6,394 bases of DNA from Treponema sp. (GTDB taxonomy: Bacteria; Spirochaetota; Spirochaetia; Treponematales; Breznakiellaceae): assembly GCA_031290325.1 (NCBI GenBank), contig JAITNU010000105.1, forward strand, positions 1 through 6,394, in the 5' to 3' direction. Below the pieces are notes generated by a model, which was not told the origin of the DNA, ran no database searches, and saw only the letters and a list, made by a program, of their open reading frames with translations. Position 1 is the stretch's first letter; each line of letters starts with the position of its first letter. Below, piece after piece: positions 5,997 through 6,394 of this stretch. A program made the position numbers and the translations under genes.

Positions 5997-6017
5997 TGTT
6001 GACCTACTATATCAACA
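5997..6017. repeat. Perfect 6-bp inverted repeat in the glgC leader
   Basis: TGTTGA (5997-6002) and TCAACA (6012-6017) form an exact dyad around a 9-nt A/T-rich centre. Relative to the predicted glgC transcript start (near 6029) it lies at about +12 to +32, a place where a repressor could bind or a weak leader hairpin could form. No known operator consensus is recognised; six-base arms can arise by chance. Confidence 0.35.
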
Positions 6018-6035
6018 CTTAAAAGCTATGCCATT

Positions 6036-6064
6036 AGTATAATCAGAATATATCCATTTGTCGA
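6036..6064 (-). promoter_or_regulatory. Sigma70-type promoter of glgC
   Basis: On the minus strand -35 TCGACA (6064-6059, 5/6) and -10 TATACT (6041-6036, 5/6) are separated by exactly 17 nt. The predicted transcript start is near 6029, giving a leader of about 73 nt that contains the TGTTGA/TCAACA dyad and the AGGAGG ribosome site. Confidence 0.6.
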
Positions 6065-6098
6065 TAGGATATAACAGATTTTGAATGATATTCCGTAC

Positions 6099-6128
6099 TT
6101 TACGTTCATTCTTATAATAGAGTATAAT
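6099..6128 (+). promoter_or_regulatory. Promoter of the helicase gene with two tandem TATAAT boxes
   Basis: Two perfect -10 hexamers, TATAAT at 6113-6118 and again at 6123-6128, are repeated 10 bases apart. The second has a fair -35, TTTACG (6099-6104, 4/6), at 18 nt; the first has only TTCCGT (6091-6096) at 16 nt. Starts would fall near 6125 and 6135, so the mRNA leader before the ATG at 6140 would be about 15 or 5 nt, and no Shine-Dalgarno is present in it. Confidence 0.5.
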
Positions 6129-6139
6129 GAAACCCAGCT

Positions 6140-6394
6140 ATGGATACCCTCACTGTCCTGGAAAAAATCCTCGAAAATCCTTCTTTTGCGCCGTATATTG
6201 TCGAACAACGGATGCTCCCGGCACTGGAGGGGGACTTTGTGTCCTTTCCCGTGGACTTGGACGGCCGTATTGTTACCGCGTTACAGCGGCAGGGGATAAC
6301 CCGAATCTATACCCACCAGGGGGCGGTCTGGGAAACCCTTCGCCAGGGCCGGCATGTGGTGGTGGTCACCCCTACGGCCTCGGGGAAGACCCTC
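6140..6394 (+). CDS. DEAD/DEAH-box helicase, YprA/MrfA-like (N-terminal 85 residues, cut by window edge)
   Basis: The frame runs without a stop from the ATG at 6140 to the window end. It contains a Q-motif-like segment (IYTHQ, residues 56-60, Gln60), then RQGRHVVVV and motif I TPTASGKTL (77-85), which is the Walker A of superfamily 2 helicases. The 'YTHQ...G+-VVVVTPTASGKTL' phrasing is characteristic of the YprA/MrfA (Hrq1-like) group, which carries a C-terminal DUF1998 zinc-binding domain. In Bacillus, MrfA is a 3'-5' DNA helicase acting with the nuclease MrfB in mitomycin-damage repair, so a DNA-repair role is inferred. An in-frame TGA at 6128-6130 forbids an earlier start; the ATG at 6127 is in another frame. 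There is no Shine-Dalgarno and the promoter lies immediately upstream, so the mRNA may be leaderless. Nothing can be said of motifs II-VI or the C-terminus. Confidence 0.85.
   Translation, partial: MDTLTVLEKILENPSFAPYIVEQRMLPALEGDFVSFPVDLDGRIVTALQRQGITRIYTHQGAVWETLRQGRHVVVVTPTASGKTL

Noticed and set aside
5999..6027. Plus-strand promoter from TTGACC at 5999
   Set aside because: No acceptable -10 hexamer at 16-18 nt spacing.
6127..6139. ATG at 6127 as the helicase start
   Set aside because: It is in a different frame from the helicase motifs, and the helicase frame itself has a TGA at 6128-6130.

Overview
The window looks like an ordinary chromosomal stretch of a moderately GC-rich bacterium. 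My best guess is a spirochaete of the Treponema type. That rests on overall impression (loose lipobox, ClpC sequence style, several start codons without a Shine-Dalgarno, codon preference for CGG/GGG/ACC/ATC) and not on any diagnostic marker, so treat it as low to moderate confidence. I see no insertion sequence, CRISPR array, tRNA, rRNA, integrase or phage gene, and no convincing undescribed multi-gene system.

Layout. The first ~270 bases probably belong to the minus strand: a short unrecognised reading frame (ends at 63), then a good promoter (61-66 / 38-43) firing leftward into a gene whose first seven codons (21..1) are all that is visible. From 285 a near-consensus promoter drives a plus-strand cluster of four tightly packed genes: an exported protein of unknown function (322-894), a DUF192 lipoprotein (884-1396), the AAA+ unfoldase ClpC (1420-4005) and a fumarylacetoacetate-hydrolase-family enzyme resembling FAHD1 (3977-4678). 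Gene-to-gene distances are an 11-nt overlap, a 23-nt gap and a 29-nt overlap, so co-transcription is very likely.

The cluster runs head-on into glgC (5955-4684, minus), an ADP-glucose pyrophosphorylase of plant/cyanobacterial sequence type; the two stop codons are 5 nt apart and sit in a 7-bp hairpin. glgC has its own promoter and a strong AGGAGG ribosome site. Divergent from it, at 6140, starts a DEAD/DEAH-type helicase resembling YprA/MrfA, cut by the window edge just after its Walker A motif.

How the genes fit together. ClpC is the central regulatory ATPase: it keeps the ClpP-docking tripeptide and both N-domain glutamates that bind phosphoarginine in Bacillus ClpC, so a pArg-guided proteolysis route is possible. 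The two exported proteins upstream are envelope proteins with no evident functional link to ClpC beyond the operon. GlgC supplies ADP-glucose for glycogen; the FAH enzyme probably handles oxaloacetate or an acylpyruvate; the helicase probably acts in DNA repair.

The most interesting signals are expression-related: three of the four promoters I can place lie so close to the start codon that the mRNAs would be leaderless or nearly so, in contrast to the SD-led glgC, clpC and FAH genes. Other points are the unusually long Gly/Tyr/Pro-rich linker in ClpC, the conserved regulatory lysines of GlgC, and the hairpin built from the two converging stop codons.
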